DNA from: Sinonovacula constricta | Taxonomy: Eukaryota > Mollusca > Bivalvia > Cardiida > Solecurtidae | Reading direction: 5' to 3' | Assembly (NCBI GenBank): GCA_007844125.1 | Contig: CM017568.1 | Span: 3,589,882 to 3,653,881 of the forward strand | Length of the DNA stretch: 64,000 nucleotides | Part shown: one piece after another, positions 1-12,300 of the stretch | Numbering within the stretch: position 1 is the first letter of the stretch | Layout of the letters: each line of letters starts with the position of its first letter | Notes under the pieces: generated by a model | Told to the model about the DNA's origin: nothing | Seen by the model: only the letters and a program-made list of their open reading frames with translations | Databases searched by the model: none | Position numbers and translations under genes: made by a program

Positions 1-261
1 ACCCCCGTTGCAACACAAGTCAGCTGGATGACCCCACTTCCTCAACAAACCTGGTTATATGAAGTTAGCATCATTTGTTAACTTGACACAGTTACAATGC
101 TTCAGAATGTGACCTAGAGAACTATTGGCGTCAATTTATCAAGTTATCATTTTTAGTTTAGTATAATTCTGGGATCCAACATTAATGATAAAGTCATTTA
201 GTTTATATTATATTTATTTATCAATAATGTTGGATACCAGAATTATACTAAACTAAAAATG

Positions 262-310
<49 letters not shown>

Positions 311-3300
311 CCTTGACAATTGCACCACCTATTTTTTATATGTAGTTTAGTGTTTAAATGGGTTTATGTTATTCAGTTGAATTGAGTTTAAAATTTTGTT
401 GACAAATTTTTGTATTTTCACAGTTATTAGTCAACTCTTCTAACAAATTTGAAAAACAATATCATAAAAGAGATCTTTCCACTATAAATAAAGAAAACTT
501 TTCCTCTCCATCATCATGTGAGTCCACTTGGCAAGACCTGTAATGCTTAGGATAGAGTTTTGCTTGTGAAAGCTTTCAAGATTTTATTTCTCATTATACC
601 AATATAAAGATTGGAATGCAATGATTGTCTTCCTAGGGATCATATCTTCTGTCAGAAATCATTAAGTTTTACACTTTCATTTTGGAGTTTTTGACAAATT
701 TGACACTGATTCATCTTTTTGAAATTTTGTTATGTATACAGACAGATTTAAGTCTTTTGTGCAAGTACTAGCAAGCTTACATCATGCTTTAATCATGATG
801 CTATCAAGCCCATCCACACTGTCATAGTTCTTTTTCATTACTTCAACCCTGCTCTACAGATGGTGAGCCAGAGAAACCAATAAAAAAAGATGCAGGCAGG
901 GAACCACCTGATGTTGAACATATTCTTGAAGATGTTGACTGATGATGTTGAAGATGCTGTCCCTCCAATGGATGTGTCAGATCCAGGACAGGTACTGGAC
1001 AATCAGAGATTTGTCCAAGAATAAAATAGAAAAAGACTCTTGTCACTTGCCCCACATGAAGAAACATTTCTCAGTTGAGATTTTGCTCATGTCAAATGTT
1101 GACTTCTGAGTACTGTTCCTGCACCTGTATCTTTAACACTTACCCTCTGTTGATACCACAACCTTTCCATGTTTATTATCTAAACTGTAACATTATACAG
1201 CTGTTCAATTTTTCAAGGTTAAACTCAAATTAAGAAAGCTTTCGCAAGTGTGGTCATAATGGTAAATGTTAAATATAAATTGACAACCAGTCCAAACCCC
1301 TGTTTTGAGCAAGAGCCTATGTCATTGCCTAGAAAGTTTTTATACTTATAGATATAGGTCCTAAAACTCTGCCTATAGATTGAAAATGTACTGACCAGAA
1401 TCTGTACTCCGGTAATAATTACCTCAAGTAATGTGAAGTTGATAGTTTGGCTGCAAGGACTTGCATCTTGTGGTCAGTTGAGGGCTTTGAACATGAGACT
1501 CTCCTGTCAAGGGTCCAGCCATTTGTCTATTTTGGCTCATAATTTGTCTTTTAGTCAATACAGGTACTTAAAATAATCTCAGAATTCATTTTTATTATCA
1601 CATATAAACAAGGAGGTATTTGGCATACTTAGTGGTTACAGAATTGGGTCTGTTAGCCCAGGTTCAAATCCCCGTCAGTCCCTGGTTTTTTTCAAGCTTT
1701 AAATTATTATAGCTGTAACTTTTAAGAGTCATAAGTATTTTTTTTCCAAATTCTATGTTGCTGGTATTTAAAGGATAAGCACTGCTTTGACTTAATTAAA
1801 GTTTGATCTTAATTGTTAGGCCTGCACCTAATTTAATAATGCAAGTTTGGAATGTATATTGTTAGCAAATCTTAGAATTTGCAATATTTTTTCTTAGACA
1901 AGCCCGGTTGAGGAAGTGAGAGATGCTTTAAGACGAACAGAAAGAGAAAGACGACCTGTGACAAGAGAGGTACAGGTGCAGGCAAGTGTTTCACATCCGT
2001 ATTACATATTATCCAAAAGTAGATATTACATCAGGAAAGTTTACAAAAGTCAGTATCATTAACACCACTCAGACTGCAGTGTCCAGGATATCAGAGTAAA
2101 TCTTGGCTCCTTTTTAACATGATAGATTTTCTATATTAGCATGGAACATCGATTTTTTATTTTTAATTGACAGGAAGCTAAAATTTGGCACTTATATTAT
2201 TTCCCATCCAAGAAATTAAATACAGTTTAGTTTGTCCAAATATCTAAAGTCACTTTTTTTTAACGATTTTTTACAAAAATGCTAGTTTGGTGGCCCTTTT
2301 TCATTTCTGCCTGAAAATCCGTACCCTGTATGTTAATGTTGTTTATAATGCATTCATATTAGAGGGTTTTTTATGACAGATTTACTTACTTTTACATCAT
2401 TCAAACAATATTATAGTAGGAAAACTTAGTTCCAGATGCCCTAATTAAAAAATATAGTATTTGATTATTTGGATATAGTAAAAAAAAAAGTTTGAAAAAT
2501 GCAATTTTCGTAAGCGTTTTTTCTATAATGCATATTTGAAAGAGTTCTGTTTTAGGGTTATGTATGTTTAGAATTATTAAATTGTACTCAATGTTTATAT
2601 TATTTTTATTAAAAGTAGAAGTTTTGAAAAGTGTTTTTTAAACTTGTCCAGGACTTAACGAAGAAAGAAATTTGTAAGGGATATTCCTTTTTTTCCTCAA
2701 ATTATTCGGAATGTAAATTGAGAAATAAAAACACAAAGCTAAAATATTTTATAATTTATTTAAATTTTAACATGACATTCCACCTTGCAATTTCAAGAAC
2801 TTCGTCTCCTGTCTGTTTAGTCTAAAAGAAAAAGGATCAATTAAAAAATATGTTTTTTAAATATAAATTTAAAATTACATAGAAAAAATATAGAAAATAT
2901 TCCTATTCAAGTTTATACAATTAGAGGGCAAGTACTGTGTAAAAATATTCACAAAGAAACAAACTGAAGTTGAAATTATTAATTTAATCCTTATTTATTG
3001 TGGTAATATTAAAAAATGACCCTGTATCAGTTTGATAAAAAAAACCTACTTTAAATTAGTTTTTAAATTTGACTTCATTTGTAGTATACCAAAAGTATGC
3101 AATTATATAGGATGACACATACATGTATTATCAGAAAATACCCTTAGCATGGTATTTATCAAGTCCAAATATAATGAAAAATAGAGCTTTAATAAAGTTT
3201 TTTCCTATTGGAAGTAAAAGTTGGTTCAGAGGCATCCTTTTAAAATAATGAGAATATTCTGATGAAAAGTAACATGTTTTAATATTATATTGTAAGTCAC

Positions 3301-6300
3301 AATCATAACAAAACCGGATAAAAAAAATTACAGTAAAAACCAAAAGAGTCCCTTTGAGATTATTTAACCTCTATCCTAATACTTGATAACTACTCTTAAA
3401 TGGTAAAAATGAAGTCTTCATGCACAGAAAATCTGCATACAAAAAACTCTCCTGAAATTCTTTCAGAAATGTAATAAGTACAACTTTAAATCAAATGGAC
3501 TGTACCAATGAAGATAAAAAATCAACACTGTATCAAGCACTATAAAATGTGAAATTCCAAATTTTCTTTCTTTTTTTTCTTTTTCTTTTTTTTGTAAATA
3601 CATTGCAGCAACCATTTATGATCATTATAGCAACGTCCAGCTTTCTGCGTGGAGGAAGACCCCAGACACATGACTGGGTAGAACCACCGGCGCACCGCAG
3701 GTCAGCTGGAAGACCTTCTCACATTAAGTCCTTCGCCCCAAACGGGACTCGAACCCGCGCGGTGAGAGGCTAAGCAGTCAGAGGAGGCGCCCCCCATATT
3801 TTCTATACTGACATACAAATAACAGGGTATAACAAAGGAGGGGGATATGCAATGAATAGGGCCAAAAGAGGGATATTAATTATATAATTTTAACAATGAA
3901 CATAAAAACATAAGTGGTGTGTTAGTCTGTACTTAGTAGCCTATCCATAGGGCAACCATAAAATGTCCTAAATATTTCATCGGTAAGGAAATAGTGTTAG
4001 AGGGCAGATGTTCCACATTTTAATGCAAGACATCACATTTAGCTAGCATGATTCTTACTGAAGATTCAAGCACTAATACTTTATTTAGTGTTTAACTCTA
4101 AAATTATACAAAAAGAATGTGATTGAAGATGTAGACTTTATGCCTCTGATTTATACAAAACTGGTCATATAAGTCATCCAAATGCAGTCTATTGCACAGG
4201 AGTACATATGATATCTTTAGCTGCATCTTTAGTCAAGACTATTTGACCTAAAAGACTTTCTCACTCTTTTGAGAGCTACTGAAGGGCAAGGGGGTAAACC
4301 CTAATTGCAATAAGTGGATCATGATCATCAGGAGCAGAGGGATAATATAAAGTAGGTGAGATAATATGAGACAGTGTATTGTACATATGTTTACAAGATT
4401 TAACAAAAACAAACAAACCAATAGGAAAAAAAATTAATCGCAAAACTCTTTTCCATTAATTAAAAATCTAGCTATCTAGTCCTATCAAATGATTGGTCCC
4501 AGCCCTAAGTAAAACAGGATGGATCATTACAACTTTTCTCATAACTTCAGTTCCTTTTCTCTGAACAAAAAATTAGTTTTAAATTGCAATGCAGATAGCA
4601 GGCAAAATTCAATATTTTAAAAAGGTGGTTGAAATTGGCTACCTAAATCACATGAGGGTTTGAGTTCCAGTTGGTGTAAACATGTAATATATTAAGATAT
4701 TCCAGTGTGAAAGTGGTCGAGTTGTAAACTTGAAACTCCTGTGACTGTGCAGTTTTTACTGTATGGGTTTGAGCTCTGGTCAGGGTGAAGAACTTCTGTC
4801 AGAAGGTCTTCCAGCTGAATTGCAATTGTATGTGCCGGTGGTTCTTCCCAGATACATGTCTCGGGTCTACCTCCACCAAAATAGCTGGACATTGCTTTAC
4901 TGATCATACTATGATACATGTGTCCCTTTAGTGTATTCATAAAAATAAAATAAACCCTGATGACTTTTGATGGTTTGGTGGTTCTTTCTAAGTCACATTG
5001 ATGTAACAAAAATACAAAAACAATTATTTAAAAATAAATGAAGGATTTGTTTTTGCTTCATTACTGAAAACGACAAAAAGATGGGACTTTTTTCGACAAC
5101 AAAATATTTCATTTGCCCAAATGTTTACATGGTTTAAAACTCACTCTTTGTGGCTTAAGGTATATTGAAGCTGCATTCAACCCGTTTCTTCCAGAACCAG
5201 TCATCACAGAGAAACTTTGATGGTCCGAATCTGTTTTAACACAAAACAACCATGCTTTTTAATTCAATAAGAAAATAAGTACTTATTTACCTCTACTGAC
5301 ACTAGACACTACGATTACGAAACAATATTCATGAGCGATATTCAACTGAAACTGCATCGACATTAATCAGTGAATAAGCAATGACATTATTACTGATTTT
5401 ATGAATAAATATGTTATTTTAATAGAAAGAATACAGCATTATAGCATTGCATTGATAAATGCACTTAGTGTACAAACAAAAAAGTTGAGAATTACCCAAA
5501 AATATTCTCTGACATAACTTCCCGCCAAAATCGAACGGTGTTGATGTAGACTTTGGCACCACATCGGCAAATTTGTCGGTTTTTACTCATGTGTGTTATA
5601 CTTTAATTAACACTTAATACGTCCATTTTATACATATATTTTAGTGTTTCTTTTTAGAATAATGATTAATAGATAAAATGAGCCTAATTTTAAGGTGGAG
5701 CACGAAGGTTTTGCATTTGAACACTTCAATGATATTTTTCACTTTTCGCCAAAATTATTTTTCCGAATTGTTTTAATGGTAAAACCCCCTTGCTCCGATG
5801 GAAGGATGTCTTACCTTTTCTCATTGGTTGATTTTTTTCATCCAGCCAATCGAAAACCTCGTTAAAAAAATGCGTAAGTGAAGGTCACAATTTGGAACCG
5901 AATTTGCGGGTAACAAAAAAAGGAAAAACGGAGTTAATTCTCTTGATGTTTCTTGCTATCTATATTTCTACTCACATGTTTTAATTTTAACCTGATCATA
6001 GTCCATTCTTGGTAAACTTCAATGTATTCGGCGCCGTATGACCATTCAAGTGTCGGTGTGTCATAAAACTCAAAATACAAATACAGAATACAAATCTCTC
6101 CGCCAATGGCTCCCTCAGTTCTTGGCATCCTGAGGGCTGAGATAAATTACAAAACATTTGACTTAAAAAATGGTAGTGCTGTAGCTCTTTTGCCGATGCT
6201 ACCCGTACAAATTGTTTATCTTGTCACAGAATAATGTTGTGATTAATATGCTCTGCTGACATGTACTATGCTGGTGTTTCACCAAGATAGTCTTCAGAGG

Positions 6301-9300
6301 TCTTTCACTATATATAATCATGTATAATAATAGATTGGAAAAATGAAATTGTGATATTGCAGCTGGAAAAAATGAATGTTTTAAATTAAAAGGACAGAAA
6401 AAAAATATTTATCTTGTTTGTTTCAGAAGGTTGCAGTTAAAGCTGATCCATGGGCCATGCTGGATCCTTTTGAAGAGGTTAAAGTGAAAAAGCCGCCTTC
6501 CAGAAAAGGTTTGCGTAATATTTCATGAAAGTCATAATGCATTAAAGAAGCAGCCAGTGGAGTTACAGAAGCAAATTATAAGTATAACAATAACCAGTAT
6601 TTCAGGGGATGATAGTGGCGAATAGCAGTCACACTGTTATTCTGTCCATGTATCTGCTTGTTGATACATACGTCCTTCAACCCATGATCATGTTTCAACC
6701 ATATCTTCCATGTTATTCACAGTATTTCAAACATAACCATTTTACATGCACACACTTGAAGATGTGTCAAGCGTAACATTTATGAGTTCAATAATTAAGG
6801 TCAAGGTCATATTCATGGTCACATTTAAGGTCATTGCATTTTCTGGGGAAAGTGTGTCAATTGTAGCAACATTTTTTGTTTAGGATCATGTAAGTATTAT
6901 TTACATTGTAAGGGCTTGTTAATGTGGATAAAGATGTCATGATAAACTAAACAAATAATAAGTTTATGTATTAATTATAATCAATGCATAATCATCAAAT
7001 CCAATAGAACAAAATATTGCCATCAGAGATGTCATACTGAACATAGTTCTTAATGCATAGTCATGAATATATTGTATTATAAAGCATGACTGCCCCCTTA
7101 ATGCCACCAGTATAAGTATAAACCTCTTTACTATATTTGTATAAGTATCATGTCAACTGGGACCAAGTGATAAATAACCCAATAACTAACACTATGCATA
7201 TTTGTCACATCTACCTTCACACTGCCAATAGAGTATTATAAAACTATATGATATTTTTATACTGATATCATATTTTTTTCTGTTCCTAGCTAGTGTCATT
7301 AAGTTGTGTCCAGGACTTGAAGAGCAAGAAACCAATTGGGAAGAAAGGGCAAGGCAGCTTGAGCATGTGTGCTACTTCCTTGATCGTGCCTGTAAGTTGA
7401 TGCTCTAGTTGTAACCATAAATCAGATAAGTTTTTTAGGTTTATGGTTAAATATGTCTCTAAATTGTCCAACAAATGTCATATTTTGTACATGCTCTATG
7501 TTTAACATACAACTATAAAACAACAACACTTGAACATCTATTTCAACATGTATAATTATCATGCATAAATTGCAAACTCTTTAAAAAATAAACAAAAATT
7601 GTATTTTTGATCCATTACTAAGAGGATTATTACCATATGATGTTTATTTCATAGATAACTTTCAGACTTTTTAACAGATGAAATTTTTTACTCAGAACAT
7701 AGATATATAAGGATGTACACCTGAAACGTTTAACTTTAGACTTGCAGTAAGTTGCAAATAAATACTGTCCCTGTCATACAATTCGATGCCTGGTCCTCAG
7801 TTACTGTTCTTAACTACTCACAAGAAACCTTTGATAGATGCTTGCAAACTACACCTGTACACCACATCCAGACAAAGGGTGTTGTGTCTTTTTTTTATTT
7901 TCTACATGCAACTCTATAGGTTATACAGTAAATATATAAATAAAACGTTGGTCTTTAGTTTCGACCTATTCAGAGCTGTGGTTGCTTTACATCATAGAAC
8001 ATAGGAAACTTACAACACTTGTTAATGCAAACCAATTTTGTCATGGTAATTCTGGTTTATTCGTAGTACTGGTAATCACATTAAGTTAATAAATAATGAG
8101 CAAATGATTTCTGTGTATTACTTAACATGTTATTATGTCACGCTATACCTTACATATGTGAATTAATTGCAGCTGATATATGATGTCTGTTTTATATGTC
8201 ACTTATAGTAGTATACTTATAACAACAGACACAACCATGTGCAGGGGCGCCATAGCAGACAGGTTCAGGGCGCTTACTTTTCAATCTTCAAATCCTCAAC
8301 ACGTAGGTTTAAGCCCTGTTATTACTGATGCAAAATCTTGCCTGTGGCACAGTATTCAAGCTGACCAGCAGTTTTAACCAGATAATCTTTCTGGAGTCTT
8401 CTTCTACCAATCATCCCTTAATGTGACCATAATTGTGTTGGTGTGATTGGTATAAAAAATACAGCATATGCGGTGGATCTTATTTTCCAGTGTATTCCAA
8501 CCAATCCAAGTACCCACGTCAAAAATATAAGTGTCCCACCTACCCTGAGCTAGATACCTTATTCTGGGCTGAGTACAAGAGAAGGCGGGCCTTGGATGAG
8601 GAGGCCAAGAAGGTAGGACAAGTCTAACCATTATTATGCTATGTTAATTACTCCTGATTATAGGCCTGGCCATGACAACTGATCTGGTACTTGTTAAGCA
8701 GCCTGGTAATAGTTTCTTGTATGAACATGATGAATAGTATTACACTAACGTACATTTATATTTAAAATATTGCATCATTATTGAGCCAATAACCATCCTG
8801 TTTATGACTGAGATATTACATAGGTGATATGTTTTCCCTCATGCATTGGTTGGCTCGCTACTAGGCTCATGCATTATATGCTTTTAATTTCTCAGCCTAA
8901 AGACAATACATTATTTTGAAGGACATCATGTTCACATATAATCTAATAATAGAGGTAAATGTTTTAATCCATTACTTATTCTTGTTTAACAAAGTTTATA
9001 AAATATAAATTTGACTAACTTTATCTAAATAATTATAGTAATACCGGTAATACTATTGATTTATCATGTTTAATTACACTTAATTAAATCATATTGTTTG
9101 TTTTTGTTACATCACAGTTATCTTTATCACAGTTAGCCCGAATGGCCATATATGGTGATGCAGAGGAAGAAGACTTAGAAAGGGCAATAGAGGAACAAGA
9201 AGAAATTGACATCTCAGAAGATGAACAAGGTGTGTTGGTTTACTTTGATATAAATGTATAAAGATTATCCCGGTGAAAGAAGACCATGGCTGCACAGTTA

Positions 9301-12300
9301 GTTTTCTCAGCCTCCCACTCCAGGGGTTGAAATCTTGGTAAGGGCTTAAACTTGCACAAGGTGAGGTCTACGCACTGACTTGTGAGGTGCTGGTGGTACT
9401 ATCTGATCTTCTGTCTATCAACAAATTCTAGCTGGATGTCACCAATATACCACAATTGTGTCCCCAATACATCCATTAAACAAACCCGTCCAGCCAAGCG
9501 AAAACAATTATGGTAAGAATGGTGGCTTCTAACTATTTATGTGGAGGATTAACTATGGTAGAATTACCCAACTATCAAAGGTCATGATAGCTGGGTGACC
9601 TGAGGCTTGACTATGGTAGAACTACCCAACCATCACAGGTCAGGATAGCTGGGTGACCTGAGGCTTGACTATGGTAGAACTACCCAACCATCACAGGTCA
9701 GGATAGCTGGGTGACCTGAGGCTTGACTATGGTAGAACTACCCAACCATCACAGGTCAGGATAGCTGGGTGACCTGACCTATGGTAGAACTACCCAACCA
9801 TCACAGGTCAGGATAGCTGGGTGACCTGACCTATGGTAGAACTACCCAACCATCACAGGTCAGGATAGCTGGGTGACCTGACCTATGGTAGAACTACCCA
9901 ACCATCACAGGTCAGGATAGCTGGGTGACCTGACCTATGGTAGAACAACCCAACCATCACAGGTCAGGATAGCTGGGTGACCTGAGGCTTGACTATGGTA
10001 GAACTATCCAACAATCACAGGTCAGGATAGCTGGGTGACCTGACCTATGGTAGAACTACCCAACCATCACAGGTCAGGATAGCTGGGTGACCTGACCTAT
10101 GGTAGAACTACCCAACCATCACAGGTCAGGATAGCTGGGTGACCTGAGGCTTGACTATGGTAGAACTACCCAACCATCACAGGTCAGGATAGCTGGGTGA
10201 CCTGAGGCTTGACTATGGTAGAACTACCCAACCATCACAGGTCAGGATAGCTGGGTGACCTGACCTATGGTAGAACTACCCAACCATCACAGGTCAGGAT
10301 AGCTGGGTGACCTGCTTGCATGAAGATCAACACCATCGACTGATGGTTCTAACCTCTACTATTAAAGATTATATGTGGAAAGTAACTGTATTGCTTGGAG
10401 CTATCTGATTAGACTGTATGCTAAAGAATCTCTTTGGTATATCTTCTTATCTTTGTACATACAATTTATGATTTTTATGTATTGAAGAAATATACTGCAT
10501 TTTGGCATATATGCATCACAGAATAACAAGAAGAATAACTGTGATGTAAACACTGTGATGCAATTGGAATTTCTGCTTTGTAATAGTTGAAGCCATCACT
10601 ACCAATCTAACATAGTAACATCACAAGGATTCATTCCAGCATTCATTTAGACAAGTAAAATAAAGGCTCACCATTGTATGTATGCAAAGACGGGATTCAC
10701 CCTTGTGCTTTCATGTTTTTGGTATTATATGATAATGTAATCTTAATCACATGATTTTAGGTCATAATAAAAGAGGCGGGCATTTAATTATACCTTTCTA
10801 GATGGCAGAAACTTGTTGGGTTTGTACAATTACTATACCAAACCAAATTGGTGGATATCACCTTGAATGTGGAACTCTGTTTTCAGATGCACTTGACCTG
10901 GAACCTTTAGTAGATGACAACCTGTTCATTGCAACCAACAATCCTGATGAGCCCAATTCTCTGCATGGTAAAATACTTTTTAATGGTTAAAAAAATTCTT
11001 AACAAAAATGCATATTTTGGAAATGTATTATTTTAGGGTTATAACAAGTTTAAATGTTATGTATTAACATAGCTTGATATGTGTTAGTTATTTCAGGAAT
11101 TTTTAAACATTTTGTCTATTTAAAAAAAAAGAAGTAAGAAATTAACATTCTTATTACTTCATCTGATTATTAGGAAATATCTAGCTAGACCAGACAGCAT
11201 TTGTTAGCCAAACAATTTTTAAGACTGCTGTTCCTGGCATGTACTTTGAAAACAACATTACTAACCCCAATATTTCAGCTGCCTGGAGCATGTCTGTGAG
11301 TAACTATATATGTAGTGAGTGTTTGAGGACTAGTGGTTTAGACATTGGTCTCAGGATCAGAGGTTCCCATGTTCAAATCCAACACCAACTTTAAGATGTT
11401 AAACCTTGAGCAAGACAATTAACTGGACATTGCTCCAGGGTAATACATGAATACTGGTTCTACCAAGGAAGTGGGCAGTCATTAAGTAGGAATATATGTA
11501 TAAGTTAAATTAATGGACTTTTCCACATGGAATATATACAATTGGTTTATACTAAACTAGTACATGTATATTATTTGATGCACTAACAAATTAAAGATGT
11601 TTGCATATCTTTTGTCATGTTATGACTAGTCAAAGGAGGGCTGCACAACCATCTGTTCAATACCCACTGTTTTGTCCATGTGTACTTAAAAGGTATGATA
11701 CAGAAGTGTGGTCAAAATTGATTGCCATTATAGGTACCATGTTTCCAGTACTAACCTGTTTAAGGAAAATAGATATATACATAGGGGAAAATAAATATAA
11801 TTTTATATATTTTTATACATTATATATTTTTATACATATATATCTTTCCCAGTAATTGTACCCCTCACTAAGATAACTGAAATCCATGAACTTCATTAAA
11901 TGGTCATCTTATTTTTCAATTATTGTACTCTAGGGGACCTTTTAATTGAGCTTGGCTTGATAGATATGTTAAAGGGTAAAGACCTGCAATCCAGTCCCCG
12001 GCCCCCTCTATTAGTAAGCAAAGAAATTGGAAAAGGGACATTTGGGATTATTACATTTGGAATTGCCCTTACCAAGTTTTTGTCTTAAGCACATATCTAA
12101 AAAAGATTATAAAATGTAGGGTATAATTTAGATCATGATGTTGGGTCTTCAGCTTATTTTATTATATATATTTTTTTGTTCTTCTTTTCAGACCACCTTG
12201 CTTCCAGTGATGAGGAAGATTTTGAAGAAAGGTGCCTCAATAGAGTGGTAAGGCCACTATTTACTACCATTATCCATTGCCTACATACAAACTTAAATAA

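Noticed and set aside
4692..5009. 105-codon minus-strand frame
   Set aside because: Lies on a SINE in opposite orientation; no homology.
7294..7391. Alternative NCAPH2 frame reading SLSCVQDLKSKKPIGKKGQG
   Set aside because: It leaves phase 0 and cannot join the next exon in frame, whereas the acceptor at 7289 gives consistent phases on both sides.
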